The notes beneath the pieces were generated by a model. That model worked only from the letters and a program-made list of their open reading frames with translations, was not told where the DNA came from and ran no database searches. A DNA stretch of 64,000 nt from Legionella_C dresdenensis (lineage in GTDB: Bacteria > Pseudomonadota > Gammaproteobacteria > Legionellales > Legionellaceae). Below, piece by piece: positions 34,319 to 43,902 of this stretch. The DNA is taken from assembly GCF_042649825.1 (NCBI RefSeq), contig NZ_JBHSAB010000029.1:62001-126000 (forward strand), in the 5' to 3' direction. Position numbers and translations under genes: made by a program. Within the stretch, counting starts at the first letter, position 1. Every line of letters begins with the position of its first letter.

Positions 34319-35342
34319 TGGTTAACCTCTCGCTTCCAGTGAATTTCTTGGGCCGGAAAGTCAGCAAACCCGCCTTAGCGGCAAGCCAGCATTGCATTAA
34401 AATCATCGCGGCGGCCAGTAACCAGGGATAGTATTCTTTCTGCGGGCGTATTGAAGCCTTATCCTGTTTAACGGCTTCGAGCTGGTTGATGGTGCCATAG
34501 ATTTGCTGCAATGATTGCGAGTCAGTTGCCCGGAAATATTGTCCGCCAGTCATATCAGCAATTTTTTTCAGGGTTTTCTCATCCAAATCAGCACCGGCAT
34601 TCAGATTAAAAAACGGATCGCCATAAGCTTGTGGATCTGCCTCGGCACCTAACCCGATGGTATATACTTTGATCTTGTCATCTTTAGCCAGTTCAGCCGC
34701 TTTTAGCGGAGCCAAAACCCCTGAGTTATTAGCGCCATCGGTCAATAAGATAATCACCCTGCTTTTAGAAGGCACATCCTGCAGCCGTTTAACCGCTAAC
34801 CCTAATGCATCGCCAATAGAGGTTGTTTTGCCGGCCAGGCCGACTGAGGCATCCTCAAGCCGCAATAATACATTGCGGCGATCGTAGGTGAGCGGAGTTT
34901 GCAAATAGGCCTGACTGCCAAACAGAATCAGGCCAATGCGATCCCCTGCCCGTTCCTCGACAAATTGCTCCGCTGCCCGTTTGACCACGGCTAAACGGCT
35001 GACCGGACGGCCATGGAGTTGCATGTCGTTTAATTCCATACTTCCAGACAGATCAAGCACCAGCATAATATTACGGCCTTCACGAGTCAGTGCGAGCGGC
35101 TCGCCTACCCAACGCGGACCTGCAGCAGCGCCAATCATCAATAACCAGCTTAACAGTAGCACACCGATATGCCCGTGTTTCACCAACGCGGGTTTTCTTT
35201 GCGCAATAGCGGCCTGTAATGGAGTAAAAAACGGAATTTTTAATGCGGCGGGTAATTTAATCTCGGCTCTGGGAATTAAAAACCATATTAATGCCGGGAG
35301 AATAATTAATGATAAAATCCAGGGGTTGGCAAACTCAAACAT
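34308..35342 (-). CDS. batA: BatA-type VWA membrane protein
   Basis: A 344-residue protein with two N-terminal membrane segments, a VWA domain with an intact MIDAS (DLSGS at 97-101, then the TDGANN loop at about 200) and a C-terminal membrane segment. The pair batA-batB is typical of the aerotolerance operon. Its start overlaps the DUF4381 gene by eight bases. Confidence 0.9.
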   Translation of the reverse strand: MFEFANPWILSLIILPALIWFLIPRAEIKLPAALKIPFFTPLQAAIAQRKPALVKHGHIGVLLLSWLLMIGAAAGPRWVGEPLALTREGRNIMLVLDLSGSMELNDMQLHGRPVSRLAVVKRAAEQFVEERAGDRIGLILFGSQAYLQTPLTYDRRNVLLRLEDASVGLAGKTTSIGDALGLAVKRLQDVPSKSRVIILLTDGANNSGVLAPLKAAELAKDDKIKVYTIGLGAEADPQAYGDPFFNLNAGADLDEKTLKKIADMTGGQYFRATDSQSLQQIYGTINQLEAVKQDKASIRPQKEYYPWLLAAAMILMQCWLAAKAGLLTFRPKKFTGSERLTNAG

Positions 35343-35823
35343 GGCTTTTCCTCCGCTGTTTTATCCATGCCTCAGCTCGGGTAAACAAAGGTTTCAGATT
35401 AACCGTATCGACCGCATTCTGATAAGGAAGCAGAAGCAAATTATCACGCACTGCATTGAAATTAATATTTTTACCAGTCTGATTTAGAAATTCAATCCAC
35501 GCCTCTCCCTGTAAACCGGCAACATTGCTACGTGGAAAATGTGCCAATGCAACCCGTCGCAGCAGTTCAGAAATACGGGCACTGATCGCAGCCGGTTTCT
35601 GTTGTTGCTGCAGGTACTGCTGATAGTAATCAGCCAGCATTTTTAACGCCTCACGGCGGGCGCGCCCCTGACGGTGTTTGCGGCAAGCCCATATAATGAT
35701 TGCAGTCAGCCCGAGAACGAGTAAAATTATCAGTACATACCAGCCCGGCGCCAATGGCCACCAACCGACTGGCTGAGGTATATGAATATCACGCAATTGG
35801 GCTAATGGGGCGGCATCAGGCAT
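35335..35823 (-). CDS. DUF4381 domain membrane protein
   Basis: A 162-residue DUF4381 protein: a short periplasmic or cytoplasmic N-terminus with IPQPVGWWPLAPGWYVL, one membrane segment (about 26-45) and a basic helical tail. DUF4381 genes usually lie between DUF58 and batA, as here. ATG 35823 has GGAGG upstream and overlaps the DUF58 stop; the longer frame from 35919 is a shadow inside DUF58. Confidence 0.85.
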   Translation of the reverse strand: MPDAAPLAQLRDIHIPQPVGWWPLAPGWYVLIILLVLGLTAIIIWACRKHRQGRARREALKMLADYYQQYLQQQQKPAAISARISELLRRVALAHFPRSNVAGLQGEAWIEFLNQTGKNINFNAVRDNLLLLPYQNAVDTVNLKPLFTRAEAWIKQRRKSHV

Positions 35824-36733
35824 GCTTCCTCCGCGGGAAAGTCTGATGAACCAACCGTGCCAAATCCATATCCGCGGTAACGCGCTGATATTGAATCTGC
35901 AATCGTCTGAACATGGCATCAGGCGTCATTGTGTGCTGGTCGCACCAATTCTGATAACCCTGACAGGTCCGGTTATCCGTTGTTTCAAGCAGCATTTCGC
36001 GCTGACCATCAGTAATTGCATATTGTGCCGGTGGCGGCGGCGCCAGCTCAAGCGCATCACAGATATGATAAGCCAACACGTCATTGGATAAACGCAAACG
36101 TCCCAAATGCTTTTCGGTATCGCTGTCCAACTGATAAAAATCGCTGATTAGCACCAAAATACTGCCTGGCCTGGCAACACGCCGTAAACGGATTAAGGCT
36201 TCACTTAAATTGACTGCTGGCGCCGTGGAATCGGCAGCCTGGGAAAATTGGCCGGTATAACGGCTCAGCGTTGACAGCAGCGGCAAAATTGCCGTTTCAC
36301 GGCTTCTGGGGATGAACTCATTATGTTGCTCGGCAGAGTAGAGCAATGCGCCCACCCGATCGCCTTGTTTGATGGCAGTCCAGGCAATCAGAGTTGCGAG
36401 TTTTGCGGCAATTACCGACTTAAAAGCCACTCGGGTCCCAAAATACATGGACGGGTTAAAATCCGCCAGCAGAACCACTGGCCGCTCCCGCTCTTCCTGA
36501 TAAACTTTGACATGAGGACGACCCGTGCGCGCAGTTACCCGCCATTCCATATGACGGATTTCATCGCCGGCCTGATAATTACGCACTTCGGCAAAATCCA
36601 TTCCCCTGCCGCGGCGGCGCGACAGGTGGTTACCGGCTTTTAGCACTTTGCCTTCCGGTTGATAAGACACTTTGCGGGCAAAGCGCTTCAGACTAATCAG
36701 TTCATCAAGTTCTGCGACTAATCCCTGATTCAT
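35816..36733 (-). CDS. DUF58 domain protein
   Basis: A 305-residue DUF58 protein with the signature RRGRGMDFAEVRNYQAGDEI and DWR-like RHMEWRVTARTGRP, and a degenerate VWA-like half that begins with PVVLLADFNPSM. It is cytoplasmic and usually works with the MoxR ATPase next to it. Function: assembly or quality control with the Bat proteins, unproven. Confidence 0.88.
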   Translation of the reverse strand: MNQGLVAELDELISLKRFARKVSYQPEGKVLKAGNHLSRRRGRGMDFAEVRNYQAGDEIRHMEWRVTARTGRPHVKVYQEERERPVVLLADFNPSMYFGTRVAFKSVIAAKLATLIAWTAIKQGDRVGALLYSAEQHNEFIPRSRETAILPLLSTLSRYTGQFSQAADSTAPAVNLSEALIRLRRVARPGSILVLISDFYQLDSDTEKHLGRLRLSNDVLAYHICDALELAPPPPAQYAITDGQREMLLETTDNRTCQGYQNWCDQHTMTPDAMFRRLQIQYQRVTADMDLARLVHQTFPRRKHA

Positions 36734-36746
36734 AACATCACCTTAC

Positions 36747-37742
36747 TTAGGGGATAGCAACCAGACGTAACATAGTTGCAATAAAATCATCGGTATTGAT
36801 GCCTTCCGCTTCTGCTTCATAGCTCAGTAAAATGCGGTGCCTTAAGACATCATGAGCAATCACATGGATATCTTCTGGCGTGACATAATCCCGGCCAGCA
36901 AGCCAGGCGTGCGCTTTCGAGCAGCGATCGAGCGCAATGGTAGCTCGCGGACTGGCGCCATAACGCACCCAGCGGGCAAGCTCCGGTCCATAAGGTTCAG
37001 GATTGCGGGTTGCAACAACCAGTTGCACAATATAATTTTCGAGCGCAGTACTGGTATGGACTTTTAATACCTGACGGCGCGCCTCAAACAGGTTATGCTG
37101 GCTCAGCGGCTTCAGAGCTGTTGTTTTTTCAGCGGCGATTCCCATAGCTTCCTGTCTGGCGAGAGTCAGGATGTCGCGTTCAACCATGGCATCTGGATAA
37201 TTGATTTTGACATACATCAAAAAGCGATCGAGCTGGGCTTCGGGTAATGGATAAGTACCTTCTTGTTCGATCGGGTTCTGGGTCGCCATCACCAGAAATA
37301 GCTCAGGCAACGGATAGGTTTTACCGCCGATAGTGACTTGTCTTTCCGCCATGGCCTCCAGCAGCGCAGCCTGGACTTTGGCGGGAGCTCGATTGATTTC
37401 GTCAGCGAGCAGTAAATGGTGGAAGACCGGCCCGGGCTGGAATACAAATGAGCCATCCTGCGGGTGGAACACATCGGTACCGGTCAAGTCGCCGGGTAAC
37501 AGGTCCGGAGTAAACTGAATGCGGTGGAAATCGCCTTCAACCACAGAAGACAATTCTTTGACTGCCCGGGTCTTGGCAAGCCCTGGGGCGCCTTCAACCA
37601 GTAAGTGTCCATCCGCAAGCAAAGCAATTAATAAACGTGATATCAAAGCCTGTTGGCCAAGAATCCGTTCATTGAGATAATTTTTTATCTGCAGTATTTG
37701 TTGTTGCATGATCTGCGTTTCACTAAGGTCGAGTTGCTCCAT
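36747..37742 (-). CDS. MoxR-family AAA+ ATPase
   Basis: A 331-residue MoxR AAA+ ATPase: Walker A GAPGLAKTR (about 56-64), Walker B LLLADEINRAP (about 110-120), and the sensor region ATQNPIEQEGTYPLPEAQLD. First gene of the seven-gene Bat operon, with AGGGTG before the ATG. MoxR proteins are thought to act as metal-insertion or complex-assembly chaperones together with VWA proteins. Confidence 0.92.
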   Translation of the reverse strand: MEQLDLSETQIMQQQILQIKNYLNERILGQQALISRLLIALLADGHLLVEGAPGLAKTRAVKELSSVVEGDFHRIQFTPDLLPGDLTGTDVFHPQDGSFVFQPGPVFHHLLLADEINRAPAKVQAALLEAMAERQVTIGGKTYPLPELFLVMATQNPIEQEGTYPLPEAQLDRFLMYVKINYPDAMVERDILTLARQEAMGIAAEKTTALKPLSQHNLFEARRQVLKVHTSTALENYIVQLVVATRNPEPYGPELARWVRYGASPRATIALDRCSKAHAWLAGRDYVTPEDIHVIAHDVLRHRILLSYEAEAEGINTDDFIATMLRLVAIP

Positions 37743-37816
37743 TTATCACACCCTGTGCAAAAAAATCTTATCCTAACGTGAAAATGGCCTCCTGCCAAGA
37801 GTCGTGCGGCTTACAC

Positions 37817-38269
37817 TCAATTTTCAATATGATAATCCCGCTGCAATTCCAACGGCATCATTTCCTGCAATCGTTCATATAAATCAAGAATTTCAGCGCA
37901 GAACACATGGAACTGTTGTGGATCATCCCAAAGTTCATAATCGACGCCTTTACGAAATCCTTGTTGCTGCGAGAGTTTTTTTAACAGAATCAAATCGTTA
38001 TGGCTGAATCCCAAATCGCGATTTAAATCGAGTAGTTCGGAAAGTTTTAATGGTTGTTTTACCGGGCGGTGATCATGCAAAAGATATGCTTTGAGTGTAA
38101 TCTCAAATGCCACATACATTAATGTCATGACCGACATCAGACTGTCATGCGTCTCACGCTGGCGGCCTTCCAGCCACTTGTTATTTTGCAATAAATGGTC
38201 AGCACAATAAGCGTGCTGGGTTGCAATTTTTATTAACTCGACCGGTGCATAATAACGCTTATCATTCAT
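37817..38269 (-). CDS. Small conserved helical protein, HEPN-like
   Basis: A 150-residue soluble, mainly helical protein. The middle (SVMTLMYVAFEITLKAYLL) and the Asn/His-rich loop (FSHNDLILLKKL) resemble a HEPN-type four-helix bundle, but I cannot assign it firmly. The start is ambiguous between ATG 38269 and ATG 38305; neither has a strong ribosome site. It diverges from the dihydurouridine synthase gene. Confidence 0.6.
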   Translation of the reverse strand: MNDKRYYAPVELIKIATQHAYCADHLLQNNKWLEGRQRETHDSLMSVMTLMYVAFEITLKAYLLHDHRPVKQPLKLSELLDLNRDLGFSHNDLILLKKLSQQQGFRKGVDYELWDDPQQFHVFCAEILDLYERLQEMMPLELQRDYHIEN

Positions 38270-38339
38270 GTGCCAGTTACATCCTGAGTTTATCGTTCTT
38301 GTCATGATAATGTATGTGTATAATACAGGCAATCACGAT

Positions 38340-39314
38340 ATGTTATTTTTCAGCGCCATGCAGTCTTTTTTAAACACTTCTTTCAAAATAGGAACACTAA
38401 CACTGGCTAACCGCTTGATTCAAGGGCCGCTTGCCGGTTATAGCTGTGCGCCCTTTCGTCAATTGTTTACTCTGTTTACCCCACCAGCCTACTGTGTTTC
38501 AGAAATGATTTCCGCGCAGGATATTATTAGTAGACATCACCCTGATGGCCGTTATCTCTACCGCAGCCCCGAAGAGCATTTGCTATGCTATCAGATGGCC
38601 GGTACAGATCCGGTCATCATGGCGGAAGCCGCGCAAATACTTCAGCGTCTGGGGGCTGATTTGATTGACATTAACTGCGGCTGTCCGAAAAGCAAAATTC
38701 GGAAAAAAGGTGCGGGCAGCGCCTTGCTTCAGCAACCGGAACGCTTGCTTGCTATTGTTAAAGCGGTACGCAACGTTTTATCGTGCCCGTTAACAGTCAA
38801 GATACGCCTGCAGGACAGCGCGGGTAATCAGGCGCTGGCACAGGCTATTGAACAGGCTGGAGCCGATGCCCTGATAGTCCATGGCCGGCGCTGGACTGAT
38901 GATTATGATATTCCCTGCAATTACCAGCAAATTGCCGAGATCAGACAGGTAGTTAATATCCCGGTTATTGCTAACGGCGATCTTGCAACGTCCAACGATA
39001 TTAATGCCGTTATCAATCAAACCGGTTGTGATGGTTATATGATTTCCCGCGCTGGAACAGGGAAACCCTGGCTCTATGCCCAACTTCTCAACAACACGCA
39101 TAACGCCGTCAGCCTGCAGGAACTCGGCGAACTATTCCTGACCCATCTGCAAAATCTGCAGCAGCTTGAAAGTGAACATCAGGCCGTTTTACAAAGCCGA
39201 TCGCTATTTCGCTATTATTTTAAAAGTTATTGCGACGAGCAGGTATTTGCCAGATTCTGTCGGGCAAATAATATGATAGAAATTGCAGGGATTATAAAAG
39301 CATTAACTGAGTAG
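38340..39314 (+). CDS. tRNA-dihydrouridine synthase
   Basis: A 324-residue Dus flavoprotein that reduces uridine to dihydrouridine in tRNA. Typical motifs are GPLAGYSCAPFRQLF near the N-terminus, DINCGCPKSKIRKKGAGSAL with the catalytic Cys, VHGRRWTDDYD and IANGDLAT. The subfamily (A, B or C) is not certain. The ATG at 38340 fits the family start better than the longer frame from 38268; a shorter start at 38358 is possible. Its TAG stop is the first TAG of the flanking GTAGGTTGGGTCG repeat. Confidence 0.88.
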   Translation: MLFFSAMQSFLNTSFKIGTLTLANRLIQGPLAGYSCAPFRQLFTLFTPPAYCVSEMISAQDIISRHHPDGRYLYRSPEEHLLCYQMAGTDPVIMAEAAQILQRLGADLIDINCGCPKSKIRKKGAGSALLQQPERLLAIVKAVRNVLSCPLTVKIRLQDSAGNQALAQAIEQAGADALIVHGRRWTDDYDIPCNYQQIAEIRQVVNIPVIANGDLATSNDINAVINQTGCDGYMISRAGTGKPWLYAQLLNNTHNAVSLQELGELFLTHLQNLQQLESEHQAVLQSRSLFRYYFKSYCDEQVFARFCRANNMIEIAGIIKALTE

Positions 39315-39402
39315 GTTGGGTCGTTTGACCCAACATTCGGTGCTGCAAATTACCAAGTGCTTGATTCAAGATCGCTATGTTGGGTCAAACGACCCAACCT
39401 AC
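39311..39402. repeat. GTAGGTTGGGTCG palindromic element between dus and yacG
   Basis: A 92-bp copy with ends GTAGGTTGGGTCGTTTGACC (39311) and GGTCAAACGACCCAACCTAC (ends 39402), each hairpin-capable, and an interior that differs from the 102-bp copies. Both convergent genes end on a TAG within its termini, so it may also work as a two-way terminator. Confidence 0.78.
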
Positions 39403-39581
39403 TCATCCGGCTCAAGCTCACTCACAGCTGGACTTCCCGGAATTTTGCGAGTTTCGTTTGCCCACTCTCCTAAATCAATCAGTTTACAGCGATCGGAACA
39501 GAAAGGTCTGAAAGAATTATCCGGCTGCCAGGTGTTTTGCTTCCCGCACGTCGGGCAGGTAATTTTTTGATGCTCGTTCAT
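39399..39581 (-). CDS. yacG: DNA gyrase inhibitor YacG
   Basis: A 60-residue zinc-ribbon protein. Two Cys pairs, CPTCGKQN and FCSDRCKLIDLG, give the zinc site, followed by the WANE helix. YacG binds GyrB and inhibits gyrase. Its last codons and TAG stop overlap the repeat that separates it from the dus gene. Confidence 0.9.
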   Translation of the reverse strand: MNEHQKITCPTCGKQNTWQPDNSFRPFCSDRCKLIDLGEWANETRKIPGSPAVSELEPDE

Positions 39582-39667
39582 AGTCTCTTCATCACGGATC
39601 TCAAGCGCTGAATTATACGGCTTTAATCGCTGTTAAGCTATATCGCGTAGGGTTGCAAATTAGACTG

Positions 39668-39696
39668 TTGGGTTCACTCTGAAAAAGGTGTATAAT
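39668..39696 (+). promoter_or_regulatory. Likely sigma-70 promoter of mnmG
   Basis: A weak -35 (TTGGGT at 39668-39673) and a consensus -10 TATAAT (39691-39696), 17 bases apart, lie 33 bases before the mnmG ATG. Confidence 0.6.
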
Positions 39697-39729
39697 TAGC
39701 CATTTTTGCCAGGCAAGTTTTTTACCACT

Positions 39730-41604
39730 ATGAACCTCGAAAAGCATTATGACGTTATTGTTGTCGGCGGCGGTCATGCCGGCACAGAAGCTGCAATGGC
39801 TGCTGCCCGTATGGGAGCGCAGACTTTATTACTCACTCACAACATGGATCTGCTAGGGCAAATGTCCTGTAATCCTGCAATCGGCGGGATTGGCAAAGGC
39901 CATTTGGTCAAAGAGATCGATGCGCTTGATGGCGTTATGGCTCTGGCTGCGGACAAGGCGGGGATTCAGTTTCGTATCCTTAATGCCTCCAAAGGCCCGG
40001 CTGTACGGGCAACCCGGGCTCAGGCTGATCGGGTGTTATATCGTCAAGCCATTCGTCAGGTTCTGCAGGCACAGCCTAATTTAACCCTGTTCCAGCAGGC
40101 GGTTGATGATATGCTGGTTGAAGGGGATCGGGTAACTGGCGTAGTCACCCAAATGGGGCTGGTTATACGCGCTCGTGCTATTGTACTGACTGTCGGCACC
40201 TTTCTCGGCGGTAAAATTCATGTTGGAATGAACCAATATGCCGGCGGCCGTGCCGGCGACCCGCCAGCAATTGCCCTGGCTAGCCGCTTACGTGAACTGG
40301 ATTTACCGGTCGGCCGGTTAAAAACCGGCACACCGCCACGCATCGACGGGCGTTCGCTGGATTATTCCCAAATGACGGTACAACATGGCGATACGCCAGT
40401 TCCGGTATTTTCCTATCTCGGTAACGCGGATTCGCACCCGGAGCAATTGCCATGCTATATCACCCACACAACCCAGCAGACTCACGACATTATTCAGGCT
40501 AACCTGCATCAGTCGCCTATGTATGCCGGGGTCATTGAAGGGATAGGGCCGCGCTACTGCCCATCGATTGAAGACAAAATCGTACGTTTTGCCGATAAGT
40601 CATCGCATCAGATCTTTGTTGAGCCTGAGGGGCTGACAACGGACGAAATTTATCCCAATGGAATTTCCACAAGCTTGCCGTTTGAAGTGCAAGTACAGTT
40701 TGTCCGTGCTATTAAAGGCTTTGAAAACGCCCATATTACCAGACCAGGTTATGCCATCGAATACGATTATTTCGATCCCCGCGGTTTAAATCACTTTTTA
40801 CAAACCAAACCATTCAGCAATTTATTTTTTGCCGGTCAGATTAATGGCACCACGGGTTATGAAGAAGCGGCTGCACAAGGCTTGATTGCCGGGATGAACG
40901 CCGCCCTGCAGATACAGGAAAAAGATATGTGGTGCCCGCGGCGTGATGAAGCCTATATCGGTGTACTGATCGATGATCTCGTTACTTTGGGTACTCAGGA
41001 ACCGTATCGGATGTTTACTTCACGGGCTGAATACCGTCTGCTGCTGCGTGAGGACAATGCGGATCTTCGTCTGACTGCCAAAGGCCGGGAATTGGGTATG
41101 GTATCGGAACAACGCTGGCAACATTTCAGCGAAAAGCAGAATGCGATTGCCGCCACCCGCGAACAATTAAAAACCACTGTAGTACGGGTTGAAGACAATG
41201 AGGCCCTCGCTGCGGTTATGGAAAAGCCACTGCAACAGGATTGCCGGGCCGCCGAATTATTAAAACGGCCTGAAATTAATTATCAGCATTTACAAAATAT
41301 CAGCCGTCTGCAGTTACCGGAGGTCAGTGCCGAGGTAGCTGAACAGCTTGATATTCAAAGCAAATATGCCGGCTATATTGAACGCCAGCAAATGGATATT
41401 GAACGCTTGCGTAAACATGAAGCGACTCAATTGCCTGCTGATATCGATTATGCCAAGGTCACAGGCCTTTCTGCTGAAGTCGTACAAAAGTTATCCCGAA
41501 TTCGTCCAGTAACCATTGCCCAGGCTGGCCGAATTTCAGGCGTGACCCCGGCAGCTCTATCATTGTTGCTTGTCCATCTCAAAAAACACCGGGCATCAGC
41601 ATGA
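39730..41604 (+). CDS. mnmG: tRNA uridine-5-carboxymethylaminomethyl modification enzyme MnmG
   Basis: A 624-residue GidA/MnmG that, with MnmE, modifies U34 of certain tRNAs. The N-terminal FAD site is VIVVGGGHAGTEAA, followed by GQMSCNPAIGGIGKGHL and GRLKTGTPPRIDG signatures, and the C-terminal helical domain. I start at ATG 39730, matching the family; the TTG at 39706 would add eight residues. It overlaps rsmG by four bases (ATGA). Confidence 0.97.
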   Translation: MNLEKHYDVIVVGGGHAGTEAAMAAARMGAQTLLLTHNMDLLGQMSCNPAIGGIGKGHLVKEIDALDGVMALAADKAGIQFRILNASKGPAVRATRAQADRVLYRQAIRQVLQAQPNLTLFQQAVDDMLVEGDRVTGVVTQMGLVIRARAIVLTVGTFLGGKIHVGMNQYAGGRAGDPPAIALASRLRELDLPVGRLKTGTPPRIDGRSLDYSQMTVQHGDTPVPVFSYLGNADSHPEQLPCYITHTTQQTHDIIQANLHQSPMYAGVIEGIGPRYCPSIEDKIVRFADKSSHQIFVEPEGLTTDEIYPNGISTSLPFEVQVQFVRAIKGFENAHITRPGYAIEYDYFDPRGLNHFLQTKPFSNLFFAGQINGTTGYEEAAAQGLIAGMNAALQIQEKDMWCPRRDEAYIGVLIDDLVTLGTQEPYRMFTSRAEYRLLLREDNADLRLTAKGRELGMVSEQRWQHFSEKQNAIAATREQLKTTVVRVEDNEALAAVMEKPLQQDCRAAELLKRPEINYQHLQNISRLQLPEVSAEVAEQLDIQSKYAGYIERQQMDIERLRKHEATQLPADIDYAKVTGLSAEVVQKLSRIRPVTIAQAGRISGVTPAALSLLLVHLKKHRASA

Positions 41605-42212
41605 GTACCTCAGTGCTGGAGCAAGGGCTGGAACGGCTGGGATTAAGCGTAGAGCCTGCGCAATTAATGGCTTATCTGGCCTTGTTGCAGAAATGGAATA
41701 AGGCGTATAATTTAACTGCTATCCGCGATCCGGATGACATGGTGACTCTGCATTTGCTCGACAGTCTGGCCATTACAACCTGGATCACAGGCAAATCGCT
41801 GCTTGATGTCGGAGCTGGAGCCGGGCTGCCAGGTATCCCGCTGGCAATATGGAATCCTGATTTACAAGTGACATTGCTTGACAGCAATGGCAAAAAAACA
41901 CGTTTTATGCACGAAGTAAAACGCGTTCTGAAACTGGATAATGTTACTATTGCAGAATCACGGGTGGAAAATTATCAAACACCGTCCGCTTTTGATATGA
42001 TATCCAGCCGGGCATTTACCGAACTGGGCCGTATGATCGGGTTAAGCCGGCATCTCATTGCCAATAATGGTGTCTGGCTGGCCATGAAAGGACGTTATCC
42101 TGAACAGGAATTGCAAGCCCTTGATTTACCATATACAGTTGAATGCTATCAAGTACCCGGACTGGAAGGCGAACGTTGCTGCGTACTTATTAAAAATAAT
42201 AATGAGGAATAA
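41601..42212 (+). CDS. rsmG: 16S rRNA (guanine527-N7)-methyltransferase RsmG
   Basis: A 203-residue class I methyltransferase (GidB), with the SAM-binding SLLDVGAGAGLPGIPLAI (about 63-80) and YNLTAIRDPDDMV. Loss of this gene gives low-level streptomycin resistance in other bacteria. Coupled to mnmG by overlap and followed by parA two bases after its stop. Confidence 0.96.
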   Translation: MSTSVLEQGLERLGLSVEPAQLMAYLALLQKWNKAYNLTAIRDPDDMVTLHLLDSLAITTWITGKSLLDVGAGAGLPGIPLAIWNPDLQVTLLDSNGKKTRFMHEVKRVLKLDNVTIAESRVENYQTPSAFDMISSRAFTELGRMIGLSRHLIANNGVWLAMKGRYPEQELQALDLPYTVECYQVPGLEGERCCVLIKNNNEE

Positions 42213-42214
42213 TC

Positions 42215-42985
42215 ATGGCGAAAGTCATTGCGATTGCCAATCAAAAAGGCGGTGTTGGCAAGACCACAACGTCCATTAATCTGGCTGCGTCCATTGCTGC
42301 CAACCGTCAAAATGTCTTATTAATTGATCTTGATCCGCAAGGTAATGCAACCATGGGTTCAGGTGTTGACAAAAACACGCTGGTGCATACCAGCAATGAC
42401 GTACTGCTGCGGGATTGTCATGCAGAACAAGCTTGCCTGACAACAACAAACGGGTATGATCTGTTGCCTGGCAATAGCGATCTGACCGTTGCAGAGGTCA
42501 GTCTGATGGAACGCGATCACCGCGAAACGTTTTTATTTAAGGCCCTGCAATCAATTCAGAGTACCTATGATTACATTTTAATTGATTGCCCTCCTGCTCT
42601 GAACACATTAACGATTAATGCGTTTGTCGCTTCTGATTCCGTCCTTATTCCCATGCAATGCGAATATTATGCGCTTGAGGGCCTTGCGGCCTTATTGGGA
42701 ACCATTGAGCAAATCCGTGCCTCAGTAAATCCACGCCTTCAGCTTGAGGGGATTTTACGTACTATGTACGATGCCCGCAACCGCTTATGTTCCGATGTTT
42801 CAAAACAACTGATAGAACATTTTGGTAACAAGGTCTATCGCACCGTAGTACCGCGTAACGTCCGGCTTGCCGAAGCGCCAAGCCATGGCATGCCGGCATT
42901 GCAATACGACAGAACGTCGCCCGGCGCTGCAGCCTATATGGTTCTGGCCGCCGAAGTAATAAGCAAACAAACTGTCACCAGTTAA
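42215..42985 (+). CDS. parA: Chromosome-partitioning ATPase ParA (Soj)
   Basis: A 256-residue ParA. Its deviant Walker A is NQKGGVGKTTTS, and LLIDLDPQGNATMG and DYILIDCPPAL give the remaining ATPase motifs. GAGG lies upstream of the ATG. Works with ParB in origin segregation. Standard mnmG-rsmG-parA-parB order. Confidence 0.95.
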   Translation: MAKVIAIANQKGGVGKTTTSINLAASIAANRQNVLLIDLDPQGNATMGSGVDKNTLVHTSNDVLLRDCHAEQACLTTTNGYDLLPGNSDLTVAEVSLMERDHRETFLFKALQSIQSTYDYILIDCPPALNTLTINAFVASDSVLIPMQCEYYALEGLAALLGTIEQIRASVNPRLQLEGILRTMYDARNRLCSDVSKQLIEHFGNKVYRTVVPRNVRLAEAPSHGMPALQYDRTSPGAAAYMVLAAEVISKQTVTS

Positions 42986-43000
42986 TCCAGAGGTTATATT

Positions 43001-43882
43001 ATGTCCGTAAAGCGTGGAGGTCTGGGGCGCAACCTGTCAGCCTTGCTGGGTTCTTCCCCTTCAATTATTGCAGTGGCCAGCCAACCTGTTGCCGCAGAGC
43101 TGCAAAAAATGGCAATTGATAATTTAATGCCGGGTAAATATCAGCCACGTACCGCAATTGATGACCTGTCATTGCAGGAACTGGCCGGTTCAATCAAACA
43201 ACAGGGCGTATTGCAGCCATTACTGGTCAGACAGACCAATCAGGGGCAATACGAAATTATCGCCGGGGAAAGACGTTGGCGTGCATCCAGACTTGCTGGT
43301 CTGACCGAAGTACCCGTTGTTGTCCGTCAGGTTGATGATGAAACCGCTATGGCGATGGCACTGGTTGAAAACCTGCAGCGCGAAGATTTGAACCCTGTCG
43401 ATAAAGCCAGAGCGATGGCAAGGCTAACTAAAGAGTGTTCTTTAACTCATCAGCAAATTGCCGAACTGCTATCGATCTCCAGGGCAGCGGTAAGTAATTT
43501 CATGCGCCTTCTTACCTTGCAGGAGGAAGTCATGCGCCTGCTGGAACATGGGGATCTTGATATGGGCCACGCACGTGCGTTACTTATTCTTGACGGTGAT
43601 AAACAGATAGAAGTGGCCAGACTGATTGTCGCCAAGAATCTGTCAGTCAGGGAAACAGAGAAGCTAGTCAGCCGCGTCAAAGAGAACCCCCTTGAAGGGG
43701 CAAAGCTCGATAAGTCTGAGTCTTCGGCCAATCCTGTATTTGAAGAGTCCATTAAGCATCTGGCACAGCAGTTAAATGCCAAAATTAAATTAAAAGCCGG
43801 TAAATCCGGGAAAGGTTCGTTGGTTATTCAGTATGATTCTGTTCAGCAGTTGGAAAAACTGTTAATGCAGATAGGCAAGTAA
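43001..43882 (+). CDS. parB: Chromosome-partitioning protein ParB (Spo0J)
   Basis: A 293-residue ParB: the N-terminal CTPase domain with IIAGERRWRASRLAGL and ENLQREDLNPV, the central HTH (LTHQQIAELLSISRAAVSNF) and a C-terminal dimerisation region. GAGG precedes the ATG. No parS copy was seen in the window. Confidence 0.95.
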   Translation: MSVKRGGLGRNLSALLGSSPSIIAVASQPVAAELQKMAIDNLMPGKYQPRTAIDDLSLQELAGSIKQQGVLQPLLVRQTNQGQYEIIAGERRWRASRLAGLTEVPVVVRQVDDETAMAMALVENLQREDLNPVDKARAMARLTKECSLTHQQIAELLSISRAAVSNFMRLLTLQEEVMRLLEHGDLDMGHARALLILDGDKQIEVARLIVAKNLSVRETEKLVSRVKENPLEGAKLDKSESSANPVFEESIKHLAQQLNAKIKLKAGKSGKGSLVIQYDSVQQLEKLLMQIGK

Positions 43883-43902
43883 TTCATTGAAGTTGATTGA
43901 GT

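Noticed and set aside
42215..43882. parS site near parAB
   Set aside because: I found no TGTTTCACGTGAAACA-like palindrome in the window; one may lie elsewhere.
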